Made by a program: the position numbers and the translations under genes. Positions 1 to 6,570 of a stretch of 6,969 nt of DNA are shown here, piece after piece. The notes beneath the pieces were generated by a model that searched no databases, was not told where the DNA came from, and was given only the letters and a program-made list of their open reading frames with translations. Within the stretch, counting starts at the first letter, position 1. Each line of letters starts with the position of its first letter. Location of the stretch: the NCBI GenBank assembly GCA_029865445.1, contig JAOUGY010000200.1, positions 1-6,969 of the forward strand, written 5' to 3'. Origin of the DNA: Acidimicrobiia bacterium (lineage in GTDB: Bacteria; Actinomycetota; Acidimicrobiia; Spongiisociales; ZC4RG35).

Positions 1-2
1 TG

Positions 3-965
3 GACACCTCCTGGCACGTCCTGTATCCGCACCCACGGTTCCCGTGGGCGGGTGTGGGGCCTTCCGGCGCCCTGTTCTACGACCCGCGCAGCCGGACGGC
101 GGAGCTCGCCGATCCGACGATCGACCGCGCACTCCTGGGGCTCGCCCCCGTCCTCGCCTCGGGCGACCTGATCTCCTACCGGCCGGGTAGGAGGGCCGTG
201 CTCGCCCGCAAAGACAGCTACGTGAAGGTGGTACCGCCGCGGAAGCTGGCCGGCCTCGTCGCACGACACGAATCGTTCTCGAAAGCCGCGCTGGGCGCCG
301 GCTTCCGGGTGCCTGAGATCCTCTGGGTGGATCACGATGTCGGGGCGGTCGCGTTCGAGGCCATCGATGTCCCACCCTTGCGAGGTCGGTGGTGGCGATC
401 GGGCGCACGCTCGCTGCTCCGGGTTGGGTACCTGCTCGGGCGGCTGGCGGAGGGCCCGGTGCCGGAGAATCTGCCGGAGCGTGCTGTCGACAACGCGTCC
501 TGGTGGTTGCAGACCGTCCGCGACTGGGATCCCATTCCGACGATCGAAACGTTGCGGCGTATCGAAGCCATCTTCGAAGTCGAGGTGGAGTGGGGTCCGC
601 CCGCCGCCGTCCACGGCGACCTCCACGACGGCAACCTGTTGTGGGACGGTGAGACGGCGGCCCTGATCGATTTGGATGTGGCTTCGATCGGCGGCGCCTG
701 GACCGACCTGGTCTCGCTGCTCGCTCATGTGGAGCTGAGATCAGCGCATGAGGGAGCCGTGGCGACTCACCGAGACGCGCTGGCCGGGACCCTGGTCGAG
801 GGCTTCACCGGGGTGCACGCCGGTGTAGACCTGGCTCCGGCAGTGGCGCGTGAACTGGCGCGCCTCGTCTGCGTGTACCGGTTCCGCCGTCCCGAGCACA
901 GGCACAGCGATGTACTGCTGGACCGGTGTGAGGCATTGCTCGGAGGTGGGGGGTGGTGGTCGTGA
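3..965 (+). CDS. APH-fold phosphotransferase (kinase 1 of 3), 5' end outside the window
   Basis: A kinase-like protein of the aminoglycoside/choline phosphotransferase fold, expected to move the ATP gamma-phosphate to a small molecule in the cytoplasm; the substrate cannot be read. The frame is open to the left edge. The first in-frame GTG is at 54, but it has no ribosome site, and the codons before it read YPHPRFPWAGV, which resembles hinge segments in the two following kinases, so I treat the gene as partial. Numbering from the codon at 54: RPGRRAV near 44-50, probable ATP-site Lys58 in SYVKVV, catalytic loop HGDLHDGN at 187-194 (complete, with Asp189 and Asn194), and the metal-binding IDLD with Asp206 and Asp208. 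This is the most canonical of the three kinases. Its stop overlaps the start region of the next gene, so they are probably one operon. The family assignment is sure; the function is not. Confidence 0.88.
   Translation, partial: DTSWHVLYPHPRFPWAGVGPSGALFYDPRSRTAELADPTIDRALLGLAPVLASGDLISYRPGRRAVLARKDSYVKVVPPRKLAGLVARHESFSKAALGAGFRVPEILWVDHDVGAVAFEAIDVPPLRGRWWRSGARSLLRVGYLLGRLAEGPVPENLPERAVDNASWWLQTVRDWDPIPTIETLRRIEAIFEVEVEWGPPAAVHGDLHDGNLLWDGETAALIDLDVASIGGAWTDLVSLLAHVELRSAHEGAVATHRDALAGTLVEGFTGVHAGVDLAPAVARELARLVCVYRFRRPEHRHSDVLLDRCEALLGGGGWWS
942..947 (+). promoter_or_regulatory. Ribosome binding site of kinase 2
   Basis: GGAGGT lies inside the end of kinase 1. It is 5 bases before GTG 953, 8 before GTG 956 and 14 before GTG 962 (which would overlap the kinase 1 stop as GTGA). 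Spacing favours 953 or 956. Its placement inside the upstream gene supports translational coupling. Confidence 0.65.
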
Positions 966-2095
966 ACCCGGTCACTGCGCTCGCGGGGCTACGGCGGGCA
1001 ATGCACGGTGGGGCGCTGGCCGGGGCACTGACTCCGTTGCTGGGGGACATCCATCGAGTCGACTGGTTGCGGCTGGTCGACACCGACCGGGGATTCTCGG
1101 CCGAGGTGAACGCCGGGACCCAGGCGGGTCCGCGGCTGGTGACGTTGGAGTTCGTCGATGAGGACGTCGAGGAGCGCGCCGCGATGGTGCGACGGCGCCT
1201 CGCCAAGCCCTCGCGAGCACAGCTGGTCGACCCCGACCAGGTGATCGCGTCTCGAGACCTGTCGATGGTGGCGTCCCAAGCGGGGCTCGATGTTCGTCTC
1301 ATGGGCCTCGACTTGTTTCACGATCCCGATAGGCGGACGGAGATGCTCGGGGATCTCGTGGGTGAGCCGTCCACCACCCAACTGCTGGCCCATCGCCTCG
1401 GAAAGCGCGCCGTGTTCCGGGTCACGGGCCCAGGCGGATCGGTGATCGTGAAGGTCGTCAAGCACCGGAGCCCACTCAACGACCAGGTCAAGAACCTCGC
1501 TGCGTTGCTCGACGGCAGGGTCTCCGTGCCCCGGATCATTCGATCGTTCCCCGAGCGCAACGCACTCGTATGGGAAGACCTCGGTGCGGCCCGACTGGAC
1601 CTCGACGACCCCGCTGTCACACGGCGGGTAGCCCGGCTCACGAGAGCTCTTCATGAATCCTCGATCATCGGCGTGGGCATCCACTCGGTCCGAGACGAGT
1701 GCCAGGTGATCGAACGCCACACGAATCTGGCGTCCGCGGTGAGGCCTGAGAGCGAAGACGCCATTCGCAGGCTGGGAGCCGACGCCCTTGCGGTTCTGAC
1801 CGGGATGCCTTCGACGATGCCGAGGCTCGTCCACCGCGACCTTCACCCCGGTCAGGTGGCTTCCAGGGGCTCGGACATGGTTCTCATCGACCTGGACACC
1901 GTCACGATGGGCGATCCGGCCATGGACGTGGGCAACCTCGCCGCGCACCTCGGTGGCGACACCGCTGAACGCCTCGTGGAGGAATACGCGTCGGAGCGGG
2001 CGGTTGTAGAGCGGGTGGTGGGGTGGCGGAGGGTCTCGACACGCCGGCTGGAGCTGCAGAGTCTCGCTCTCGGCCTCTCCACGGAGTCGCCGTGA
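953..2095 (+). CDS. APH-fold phosphotransferase-like protein (kinase 2 of 3)
   Basis: A second protein of the aminoglycoside phosphotransferase/choline kinase fold, about 380 residues, presumably cytoplasmic. Three GTG codons (953, 956, 962) could start it; 953 or 956 fit the GGAGGT site best. Residues 1-140 are not a standard N-lobe but contain strand-like VTLEFVDED and a hinge-like LFHDPDRR segment. The recognisable N-lobe follows: RLGKRAVFRV, then VIVKVVK with probable ATP-site Lys167, then LVWEDL as the hinge. The C-lobe has HRDLHPGQ at 294-301, with catalytic Asp296 and Gln301 where most family members have Asn, and IDLD with Asp313 and Asp315. From memory, a Gln at this position occurs in other actinobacterial members, so the protein may be active. 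It overlaps kinase 1 by up to 13 bases and kinase 3 by 4, so all three are probably cotranscribed. Substrate unknown. Confidence 0.87.
   Translation: MVVVNPVTALAGLRRAMHGGALAGALTPLLGDIHRVDWLRLVDTDRGFSAEVNAGTQAGPRLVTLEFVDEDVEERAAMVRRRLAKPSRAQLVDPDQVIASRDLSMVASQAGLDVRLMGLDLFHDPDRRTEMLGDLVGEPSTTQLLAHRLGKRAVFRVTGPGGSVIVKVVKHRSPLNDQVKNLAALLDGRVSVPRIIRSFPERNALVWEDLGAARLDLDDPAVTRRVARLTRALHESSIIGVGIHSVRDECQVIERHTNLASAVRPESEDAIRRLGADALAVLTGMPSTMPRLVHRDLHPGQVASRGSDMVLIDLDTVTMGDPAMDVGNLAAHLGGDTAERLVEEYASERAVVERVVGWRRVSTRRLELQSLALGLSTESP
2083..2086 (+). promoter_or_regulatory. Ribosome binding site that decides the kinase 3 start
   Basis: GGAG is 5 bases before GTG 2092, whose last two bases plus the next A form the TGA stop of kinase 2 (GTGA overlap). 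This favours 2092 over the in-frame GTG at 2023, which would overlap kinase 2 by 73 bases. Confidence 0.55.
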
Positions 2096-3246
2096 TCGAC
2101 CCCGCGATCCCGGGGCTCGAGCGGGCCCTCGACCGTGACTACGTAGGCGCCTGCGTCGAAAGGGTTCTGGGTCTCGAATCCGGGTGGACCGTGATCGGCT
2201 GCGAGTTCGAAAAGGTGAGATACCGTCGCGGACAGCGTGCCCTGGTCCAGTTCCGGGTGACCGGGAGGGGAGAAGAAGAGCGCCAGTGGCTGGTCGCCGG
2301 ATCCCTGCATTCGGGCAAGGACGGACGGGGGGTGGCTGCAAAGCTGGCGCGCCTTGCGATCGCACCCGCCCCCGGGCTTCGCAGCATGCAGGGCTTCGAC
2401 CCGGGTACCGAGATGGTGCTGTCGGTGTTTCCGGCCGATCGGGGATTGCCGGGACTCGTCGAGTTCGCCAAAGGCAGGCGCGTGCTCGGCTTCCGCCCCG
2501 AAGAGGCCTCTGTCGCCCGGTACCGGATCGGGCTCTCGGCGACCCTCGAGGTGCCCGCAGGTTTCCTCAAGTTCCACCCTTCGGGCGGCGCGCGACGCAG
2601 TCACAGCGTTGGGTTGGATTTGAGCCGAATCGCCGGTGTTGATGTTCGTCTCGCCACGCCGGACAGGCTGGACGCCACCGTCGAGGCGACGTTCGTACGC
2701 CGGTCTCCGGGGACCCCGCTCGACCAGAGCGGCCGGGCGATCGAGGCCGCTGCTGGCGCACTCGCTGTCCTCCATCGGGCCCGATGGGATGTGGGAGTGC
2801 CACGCCGGGAGCGTCCCCGCCGGCGCGCCCATCGGGCCGCCTCCTGGATTCGGACGGTCTTGCCCCCGGCGTCGGGTCTGCTGGCGGAGATCATGAGCCG
2901 GCCGGATCCCCCCGGGCCGTCGTCGGTCGTGCACGGCGATCTGAAACCGGAGCACGTTCTGGTCGCGCCGGACGGTTCCGTGACGTTCATCGATCTCGAC
3001 TCGGCCGGGGTGGGGCGACCACTGTCGGACATCGCATCGCTCTACACGCGGATCGAAGACGAGGGAGCGCGGGCCGCTCTCATCGAGTCGTATGACCGGT
3101 CTGCCGGCCCGGTCGACTGGTCGGGGTTTGCGACCGAGGTAGGTCTCGCGTCCGTGAGTTGGGCCTTGTTTCACGCCCAACGACGCCGGGGAGGATGGCA
3201 GGACGCCGTGCTCTCGACGCTCGAGCTCAGTCGCCAGGTCTCTTGA
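2092..3246 (+). CDS. APH-fold phosphotransferase-like protein with a doubled N-lobe (kinase 3 of 3)
   Basis: The third kinase-like protein, 384 residues from GTG 2092, chosen for the 4-base GTGA overlap and the GGAG before it. The N-terminal half appears to carry two N-lobe-like units. The first has RYRRGQRAL at 43-51 followed by VQFRV and WLVAGSL, then a hinge-like VLSVFPADRGLPGL. The second has RYRIG at 143-147 followed by FLKF with Lys160, the probable ATP-site lysine. The C-lobe has HGDLKPEH at 281-288, with catalytic Asp283 and His288 at the usual Asn position, and IDLD with Asp301 and Asp303. All core acidic residues are kept, so catalysis is plausible. It ends the array and faces a convergent acetyltransferase gene 9 bases away. 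The substrate is unknown; sugar or aminosugar kinase activity is possible for this fold but not shown. Confidence 0.87.
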   Translation: MIDPAIPGLERALDRDYVGACVERVLGLESGWTVIGCEFEKVRYRRGQRALVQFRVTGRGEEERQWLVAGSLHSGKDGRGVAAKLARLAIAPAPGLRSMQGFDPGTEMVLSVFPADRGLPGLVEFAKGRRVLGFRPEEASVARYRIGLSATLEVPAGFLKFHPSGGARRSHSVGLDLSRIAGVDVRLATPDRLDATVEATFVRRSPGTPLDQSGRAIEAAAGALAVLHRARWDVGVPRRERPRRRAHRAASWIRTVLPPASGLLAEIMSRPDPPGPSSVVHGDLKPEHVLVAPDGSVTFIDLDSAGVGRPLSDIASLYTRIEDEGARAALIESYDRSAGPVDWSGFATEVGLASVSWALFHAQRRRGGWQDAVLSTLELSRQVS

Positions 3247-3255
3247 CCGGGCTCC

Positions 3256-4110
3256 TCAGACGAACCCCTTCCGCCACGGTCGCAGGATCCGCTCCTCGGT
3301 GAATCCGAGCGCCGAATACAGCGACCGGGCGGCCCGGTTGGTCTCGAGGACGGTCAGATTGATGGAGGTGCAGCCGGACTCGCGGAGGGCGTGGACGGCT
3401 GCGACGATGAGGCTCCTACCGATCCCACGTCCCCGCGACTCGGGTGCGACACCGACGAAGTCGATGTACCCCTCCCCGTCGGCCTGGCGTTCGGCCGCGA
3501 TGTAACCGGTCGGCGCTCCGGGGGGGCCGGCGGCCAGCAGGACGTCGTGATGTTTGCCGCTCACCAGGAGAGATCCGGGCGTGTGCGTGCCAGGGAAGAC
3601 CAGATCGTGCAGGGCGGTGACACCCTCGGTGTCGTCGGCCGTGAGCGGTCGCACCGGCGATTCGGCGGGTGGAGGGGCGCGGTCCGGGCCGAGGGTGAGC
3701 ACCGCAGCCGCCTCAGATCGGATGAACCCGTGGCGGTCCGCAAAACCCGGCATCCAATCGTGGCGGTCGTCGGCGGCGATCTCTTCCTGGGTGACATGGG
3801 TGGGAAGGTGTTCGTGCGCTTCCGTGTAGAGGACGGAGGCAATGTCAGCGTCTCTGGCGAACGGTCCGTGCCACCAGACGCGCGGGGGAGTGGTGTCCCA
3901 CTCTGCGGCGAGGAAGCCGATCAGGCTCGAGCCCTGCCAGGCGCCCACAGCCTCGCTCACACCGTTGGGTTCGAGGCCGGTCAAGTCTTCCCGGATGCCG
4001 TCCGGTGTGCAGCTCAGATAGCCGATGTGGTGTCCGGGGTCGAGCTGCCATCGTGCAACTGTCGCAACGACGATGTCTAGGTCGTCATCGGTCACCGATC
4101 GCACGTGCAT
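3256..4110 (-). CDS. GNAT-family acetyltransferase with two GNAT domains
   Basis: A 284-residue acetyltransferase expected to move an acetyl group from acetyl-CoA to an amine; substrate unknown. The C-terminal half is a clear GNAT domain: IDFVGVAPESRGRGIGRSL holds the acetyl-CoA pyrophosphate loop R-G-R-G-I-G at 226-231, and the end has the usual NRAARSLYSALGF segment. The first 140 residues form a second, degenerate GNAT-like domain (starting VRSVTDDDLD and ending FADRHGFIRSE) without the R-x-x-G-x-G loop. Such double-GNAT layouts include mycothiol synthase-like proteins, but nothing here identifies that enzyme. I chose ATG 4110, before HVRSV; ATG 4122 adds four residues and neither has a strong ribosome site. 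The frame stays open to 4425, but that part does not look like protein and overlaps the neighbour. It is convergent with kinase 3. Confidence 0.88.
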   Translation of the reverse strand: MHVRSVTDDDLDIVVATVARWQLDPGHHIGYLSCTPDGIREDLTGLEPNGVSEAVGAWQGSSLIGFLAAEWDTTPPRVWWHGPFARDADIASVLYTEAHEHLPTHVTQEEIAADDRHDWMPGFADRHGFIRSEAAAVLTLGPDRAPPPAESPVRPLTADDTEGVTALHDLVFPGTHTPGSLLVSGKHHDVLLAAGPPGAPTGYIAAERQADGEGYIDFVGVAPESRGRGIGRSLIVAAVHALRESGCTSINLTVLETNRAARSLYSALGFTEERILRPWRKGFV

Positions 4111-4309
4111 TCCGGTGACCATACCGAGAATCGGGAACGGAAGCGGCCGGCTGTTGCTTCGGTGCGCTGAGCGATTCGTTGGCCGGTGAGGCTGATCGGA
4201 CAATCCTGTTTCGGGGAGCGGTGATCGCCGTGACCCCGATCGGAGCGTACTTCTCGGTGGGTCAAATCGCCGGTGGGTGTGGACCGCCTCCGTGCCCGGT
4301 CTCTCCTCG
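4111..4309. other. Spacer between the acetyltransferase and deoxyribosyltransferase genes
   Basis: About 200 bases with no convincing gene. It must hold the 5' leader of the acetyltransferase gene and the 3' end of the deoxyribosyltransferase transcript, both on the minus strand. A TTGACC box on the minus strand (complement of 4260-4265) has no matching -10 at the right distance, so I call no promoter. The only clear structure is the imperfect hairpin at 4211-4239. Confidence 0.5.
4211..4239 (-). terminator. Possible hairpin downstream of the deoxyribosyltransferase gene
   Basis: TCGGGG (4211-4216) pairs with CCCCGA (4234-4239), and inside it CGGT pairs with GCCG (one G-T pair) around a GATC loop. 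It lies about 70 bases past the deoxyribosyltransferase stop. No T run follows on the minus strand, so it may be a weak terminator or simply a chance fold. Confidence 0.28.
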
Positions 4310-4753
4310 TTAGTCCCACGCATCCAGGGTTGTGAGCACGTCTTCGAGTGACCAACAGATGGCTCCGCCGGCGAGGATGGCGCCGGCCACGAAGAAGTTG
4401 AGTCCACCGTTTGGGGAGCCGGCATCCTGGCGGCGCGTGAGGCGCCAGTCGGTCGCCAGGCCCACGATCCCCTTGTACCGCTGCGGGTCGGCTCGAACCA
4501 ATTCGGCGAACAGTCCTATCTCGCACGCGGTGCCGTCGTCCACGGACGGACCGTCCAGGACCGCAACAACAGCGTCGGACTGGCGGAGCCCTTCGGAGTC
4601 CGTCGCGTAGATGGTCTCTGCAGTCATCGGGTCGATCGTTTGGAGGTGCGGCACGAAACACTCGTGTCCGGCCTCCTCGAGCCGGCCCGCTAGCCATTCG
4701 AGGTGATCCCGCTCCGCAGTAGTGAACAGCGAACCGGCGAGATAGATCTTCAT
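4310..4753 (-). CDS. Nucleoside 2-deoxyribosyltransferase-like protein
   Basis: A 147-residue cytoplasmic protein of the nucleoside 2-deoxyribosyltransferase family (Rossmann-like fold), whose enzymes exchange or hydrolyse the base of (deoxy)nucleosides or nucleotides. The start ATG 4753 gives the family N-terminus MKIYLAGSLF, with the strand and glycine turn, followed by a helix and HECFVP. The central SDAVVAVLDGPSVDDGTACEIG carries the D-G-x(3)-D-x-G-T pattern and the glutamate of CEIG, the expected nucleophile. The C-terminal NFFVAGAI fits the oligomer-forming end of the family. Length is normal. The ribosome site is weak, and a strong hairpin ends 13 bases upstream, leaving little leader. 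It lies downstream of a 5'-nucleotidase on the same strand, which suggests nucleotide salvage or pool cleansing. The exact reaction (transferase or nucleotide hydrolase) is not resolved. Confidence 0.87.
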   Translation of the reverse strand: MKIYLAGSLFTTAERDHLEWLAGRLEEAGHECFVPHLQTIDPMTAETIYATDSEGLRQSDAVVAVLDGPSVDDGTACEIGLFAELVRADPQRYKGIVGLATDWRLTRRQDAGSPNGGLNFFVAGAILAGGAICWSLEDVLTTLDAWD

Positions 4754-4766
4754 CGGACCATGAAAC

Positions 4767-4803
4767 CACGTGGGGTGGGCCGGACTCCGACCCACCCCAC
4801 GTG
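4767..4803 (-). terminator. Strong 13-bp hairpin after the 5'-nucleotidase gene
   Basis: CACGTGGGGTGGG (4767-4779) pairs perfectly with CCCACCCCACGTG (4791-4803). The 11-base interior can add CGG-ACT-CCG. On the minus strand it begins 8 bases after the nucleotidase TGA, the place expected of a terminator, but only a short TTT follows. It also lies directly before the deoxyribosyltransferase start, so it may be an attenuator or an RNA-stabilising or processing element. Confidence 0.65.
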
Positions 4804-4811
4804 CTCGTCGA

Positions 4812-6476
4812 TCAGGGCAGTTGCGTGATTCGGTTCTGGGGACCGGGGTCCACGGTGCCTTGGGCCTGGAAGTAGTCCTCGAGTGCGTCGAGGTCCACGT
4901 CACCGCCCAGGTTGTCGGTTCCCTGGACCAGGACGGCGAAGTTGTCGCCACCCGATGCCAGGAAGCTGTTGACGGTCACCCGGTAGGTGCCGTTCGGGTC
5001 GATCGGCACGCCGTTGATCATGATCGACGCGATGTCGACCTTGCTGCCGGTCGGCGCCGAGGCGCTCCACGCGTAGGTGAACCCTTGGGACACCTGGAGC
5101 ATGCGACTCGCCCCTGGGGTCGGATTGTCGAACTGCTGCTCGAGCAGGGTGTCGATCTGGGCCCCCGTGAGAGTCATCGTCACCAGGCTGTTGCCGAATG
5201 GTTGCACGGTGAACGATTCTCCGTACGTGACTTCACCGTCGGCCTCCGTTCCGCTCGCCAGGTAGGTCAGGTCGGCCCGAATGCCACCCGGGTTCATGAA
5301 CGCCGCCACCGCTTCGCCGAATCCGGCGGGCGCAGTCGCCGCCAGTTGAGCGTCGGCGATGACATCACCGAGCGCCGACTCACCGGCCGCGTTCTGCGTC
5401 CGGGTGATGTCGGCGCTGATCACACCGATCACCCTGTTGGCCAGCGGCGCGGACAAGGCTGCATACACCGACACGAAATCGGCGATGTCCTGGGCCGGGG
5501 TGATGGCAGCCCGGTCGGTGGCAACATTGTTGATCGACTTGACCGTCATCTCCTTCGTGACCCGGTTGAGTTCTACGTCGATGTCGGTGAACACCCGGCT
5601 GATCGACCTCGCGCTGGTCACCGGTCGTCCGTCGATGATGCAGTTGTAGTTCTGGTGCGTGTGGCCCGTGATGAAGAGATCAACCTCGTCGGAGGTCCGC
5701 TCGACGATGTCGACGATCGGTCCGCTGATGCCGTTGCAGTCGTTCGCCCCGCCTGGAAGCGTTTGAACGCCGCCTTCGTGGACGAGCACGACGATCGCTT
5801 CGATGTTGATCTTCTTGAGCTTGTCGACCAGGGCGTTGACGGTGTCGGCCTCGTCGAGGAAGTCGTACCCGGCGACGCCGCTGGGCGTGACAATCGTCGG
5901 CGTTCCTTCGAGAGTCATGCCGATGTAGGCAACGCGCACACCCTGGTAGTTCTTGATCGTGTACGGCGGGAACAGCGTCTTGCCAGTGGTCTCCGACACC
6001 ACATTGGCTGCCAGGAACTGGAAGTCAGCGCCCGGGAAGGGGGTTCCGTCCAGATCGCCGTCGACCGGGTGCGGTCCACCGTTCTGCATGCGCAGGAGCT
6101 CGTCCGTGCCCTCATCGAACTCGTGGTTGCCGACGGCATTGATGTCGAGGCCGATCATGTTCATGGCCTCGATCGTCGGTTCGTCATGGAACAACGCCGA
6201 GATGAGCGGGCTGGCGCCGATGAGGTCACCGGCGGACACGATGGTGGTGTTCGGGTTCGTTGCTTCGGCCGCTCGGAGATACGCACCCAGGGCGTCCGCA
6301 CCGCCCAAGGTGCCGACAGGTGTGAGCTGACCATGGAAGTCGTTGATAGCGAGAATCTGGAGTTGGACCGGTTGGCTCTGTTCCGCACCTCGGCTCGCAC
6401 CGGCGGGTAGTGCCATCATCGCCAGCAGGCTGACGCCCAATACGGTGCCCAGAAGCAGTCGAAGACGATGCTTCAT
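4812..6476 (-). CDS. Secreted 5'-nucleotidase / UDP-sugar hydrolase-type phosphoesterase
   Basis: A 554-residue exported two-domain phosphoesterase that removes phosphate from nucleotides outside the membrane; it may also act on UDP-sugars or 2',3'-cyclic nucleotides. ATG 6476 is fixed by AGGGAGGAA five bases upstream and by a signal peptide: KHRLR, a hydrophobic run, then PAGASRGA with cleavage probably near 27-31. The metallophosphatase domain has all metal ligands: D46-F-H48, GD84, GNHEFD around 116-121, H233 in VLVHEGG, and GHTH at 271-274. Cys247 and Cys279 probably form a disulfide. The C-terminal nucleotide-binding domain has NPGGIR at 395-400, QPFGNSL, and NSFLASGGDNF with Asp511. There is no LPxTG sorting motif or lipobox, so the protein is probably released or loosely bound. 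It is divergent from the zinc-finger gene. Family certain; natural substrate not. Confidence 0.95.
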   Translation of the reverse strand: MKHRLRLLLGTVLGVSLLAMMALPAGASRGAEQSQPVQLQILAINDFHGQLTPVGTLGGADALGAYLRAAEATNPNTTIVSAGDLIGASPLISALFHDEPTIEAMNMIGLDINAVGNHEFDEGTDELLRMQNGGPHPVDGDLDGTPFPGADFQFLAANVVSETTGKTLFPPYTIKNYQGVRVAYIGMTLEGTPTIVTPSGVAGYDFLDEADTVNALVDKLKKINIEAIVVLVHEGGVQTLPGGANDCNGISGPIVDIVERTSDEVDLFITGHTHQNYNCIIDGRPVTSARSISRVFTDIDVELNRVTKEMTVKSINNVATDRAAITPAQDIADFVSVYAALSAPLANRVIGVISADITRTQNAAGESALGDVIADAQLAATAPAGFGEAVAAFMNPGGIRADLTYLASGTEADGEVTYGESFTVQPFGNSLVTMTLTGAQIDTLLEQQFDNPTPGASRMLQVSQGFTYAWSASAPTGSKVDIASIMINGVPIDPNGTYRVTVNSFLASGGDNFAVLVQGTDNLGGDVDLDALEDYFQAQGTVDPGPQNRITQLP

Positions 6477-6479
6477 TCG

Positions 6480-6488
6480 TTCCTCCCT
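6480..6488 (-). promoter_or_regulatory. Strong ribosome binding site of the 5'-nucleotidase
   Basis: AGGGAGGAA on the minus strand, with five bases between AGGGAGG and ATG 6476. It is the best ribosome site in the window and fixes the start at the signal peptide, against longer open frames reaching 6737. Confidence 0.85.
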
Positions 6489-6501
6489 GTTGAAGTCCCC
6501 A

Positions 6502-6518
6502 GTGCGGTGTCTCCGCAC
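6502..6518 (-). promoter_or_regulatory. Small inverted repeat in the 5' leader of the nucleotidase
   Basis: GTGCGG (6502-6507) and CCGCAC (6513-6518) are a perfect 6-bp inverted repeat with a 5-base loop, 25 bases upstream of the nucleotidase ATG. It could be a leader hairpin or an operator half-site pair. A GATAGT box (complement of 6525-6530) lies just upstream and resembles a -10, though no good -35 is seen. Confidence 0.3.
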
Positions 6519-6570
6519 CCCTGAACTATCGCACCTGTGGGCGGCGCGCGATGCCGAAACATGGGGGCAG

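Noticed and set aside
2023..2091. Upstream GTG start for kinase 3 at 2023
   Set aside because: It would overlap kinase 2 by 73 bases; GTG 2092 has a GGAG site and a classic GTGA overlap.
989..2365. Long minus-strand open frame of 458 codons opposite kinases 1-3
   Set aside because: Its product is rich in Arg, Pro, Gly and His with no motif, as expected of the opposite strand of high-GC genes; the plus strand has clear kinase motifs throughout.
1852..3180. Long minus-strand open frame of 442 codons opposite kinase 3
   Set aside because: Low-complexity, no recognisable domain, and fully covered by a motif-bearing gene on the other strand.
4111..4425. N-terminal extension of the acetyltransferase frame up to 4425
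   Set aside because: The extension is Ser/Pro/Arg-rich without structure, overlaps the deoxyribosyltransferase gene, and the GNAT fold starts at HVRSV just after ATG 4110.
4770..6410. Long plus-strand open frame of 546 codons opposite the nucleotidase
   Set aside because: Composition dominated by Val, Asp, Arg and His typical of a reverse-strand shadow; the minus strand encodes a complete 5'-nucleotidase with all catalytic motifs.
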